Positions 63,451 to 64,000 of a DNA stretch of 64,000 nucleotides are shown here, in pieces (within the stretch, counting starts at the first letter, position 1; every line of letters starts with the position of its first letter). The stretch spans positions 248,001-312,000 of the forward strand of contig WEDG01000326.1 of the NCBI GenBank assembly GCA_017591395.1, in the 5' to 3' direction. The notes beneath the pieces were generated by a model that saw only the letters and a list, made by a program, of their open reading frames with translations, was not told the origin of the DNA and did no database searches. Origin of the DNA: Schistocephalus solidus. Lineage: Eukaryota > Platyhelminthes > Cestoda > Diphyllobothriidea > Diphyllobothriidae. The position numbers were made by a program, and so were the translations under genes.

Positions 63451-64000
63451 GCTTTCATGATTACTTGATCAATTGCCTTCACGATTCGTCTTCCCGTGAA
63501 TCAATTTAGTGAAAGTCGTGCACAGAGAGATACCCTGTAGGCGATGTATCATGTCCCTCCCGGTTTCGGATGGTCTCCAAGCCGTGTAGCACAAGCGGTG
63601 GATGAAACAATATTTCAATCCCTATAATATTGACTGCCTGATGTCAGATTAATTTTAAAATTTCGTGGGCTTGCCCGATCAGCGGCCACCCGTCTGTAAT
63701 ACAATTCGTGTTGTATAATACAGTAGTGTTAGTAACGGAGCGGGCTTTATTTATGACTTCATCTGCATTTTCAGCCGAAAGTACTCCCCAGCAGCGTGGT
63801 GCACTGAAAAAAAATCAAAATTCAAGTTAAGGTGGACACGTGCAGTGTGAATATAGGGATGTATTAGGCAAGTAAGTCGGATTTTAGCCTTCTTATGCTT
63901 GTACCCTAGCACACTAAAAGCTGGTTATATGCTCACGTGAGGTCTTATGATTTTCACGAGCTTTATCTAATATTGTTTCAACTATAAGAAAGATGATCCG
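63451..64000. other. Unassigned sequence at window end
   Basis: No recognised feature. Confidence 0.5.

Overview
The window is eukaryotic nuclear DNA, most likely from a flatworm and probably a diphyllobothriidean tapeworm (Spirometra, Diphyllobothrium or Schistocephalus type). Two host genes are split by GT-AG introns. The rest is packed with decayed retroelements typical of platyhelminths: an RTE-like element whose reverse transcriptase is followed by C2H2 zinc fingers, Penelope-like elements, CR1/Jockey-type elements, a Ty3/Gypsy integrase and tRNA-derived SINEs. The taxon is inferred from this mix and from protein style; no organism-specific marker is present.

Region 1 (about 1.6-43.8 kb, + strand) is the 3' part of one large gene for an ABC subfamily C (MRP1-like) multidrug-resistance exporter. 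I placed 20 exons by homology and splice phase, from the first transmembrane domain to the stop codon at 43787-43789. They encode about 1,250 residues: part of TMD1, NBD1 (exons 5-8), a long polar linker, TMD2 (exons 11-15) and NBD2 (exons 16-20). The 5' exons lie outside the window. Introns run from 83 bp to 9.3 kb and hold most of the repeats: five RTE-family copies (a sixth lies upstream of the first exon), PLE pieces, SINE copies and a 156-bp (CT)n tract. Exons 7 and 12 carry single-base insertions that break the frame, and one intron has a GC donor.

Region 2 (43.8-60.8 kb) has no host gene that I can recognise. In order it holds: a 141-bp tandem duplication, a tRNA-Thr-like SINE (minus), a nearly complete but frameshifted CR1-like element (+), a Ty3/Gypsy integrase remnant (minus), a second CR1-like element with a tandemly duplicated 3' end (minus), a tRNA-Leu/Ser-like SINE, and a third CR1-like element whose 5' part is inverted in the way twin priming produces.

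Region 3 (60.84-61.49 kb, + strand) is the splicing factor U2AF1 (U2AF35), read from its start codon through zinc finger 1 and most of the UHM/RRM. Its five introns are only 31-39 bp long, unlike the kilobase introns of the ABCC gene. A 2-bp insertion breaks the sixth exon, and the C-terminal part (second zinc finger, RS tail) was not found. The last kilobase has two tandem SINE copies.

The observation I would check first is the SINE family at 4.1, 14.4, 14.7, 63.0 and 63.3 kb. It joins a tRNA-like head to a segment with the layout of a hammerhead ribozyme (CTGATGA box, stem II, GAAA, ATT site, and flanking strands that pair as stem I).
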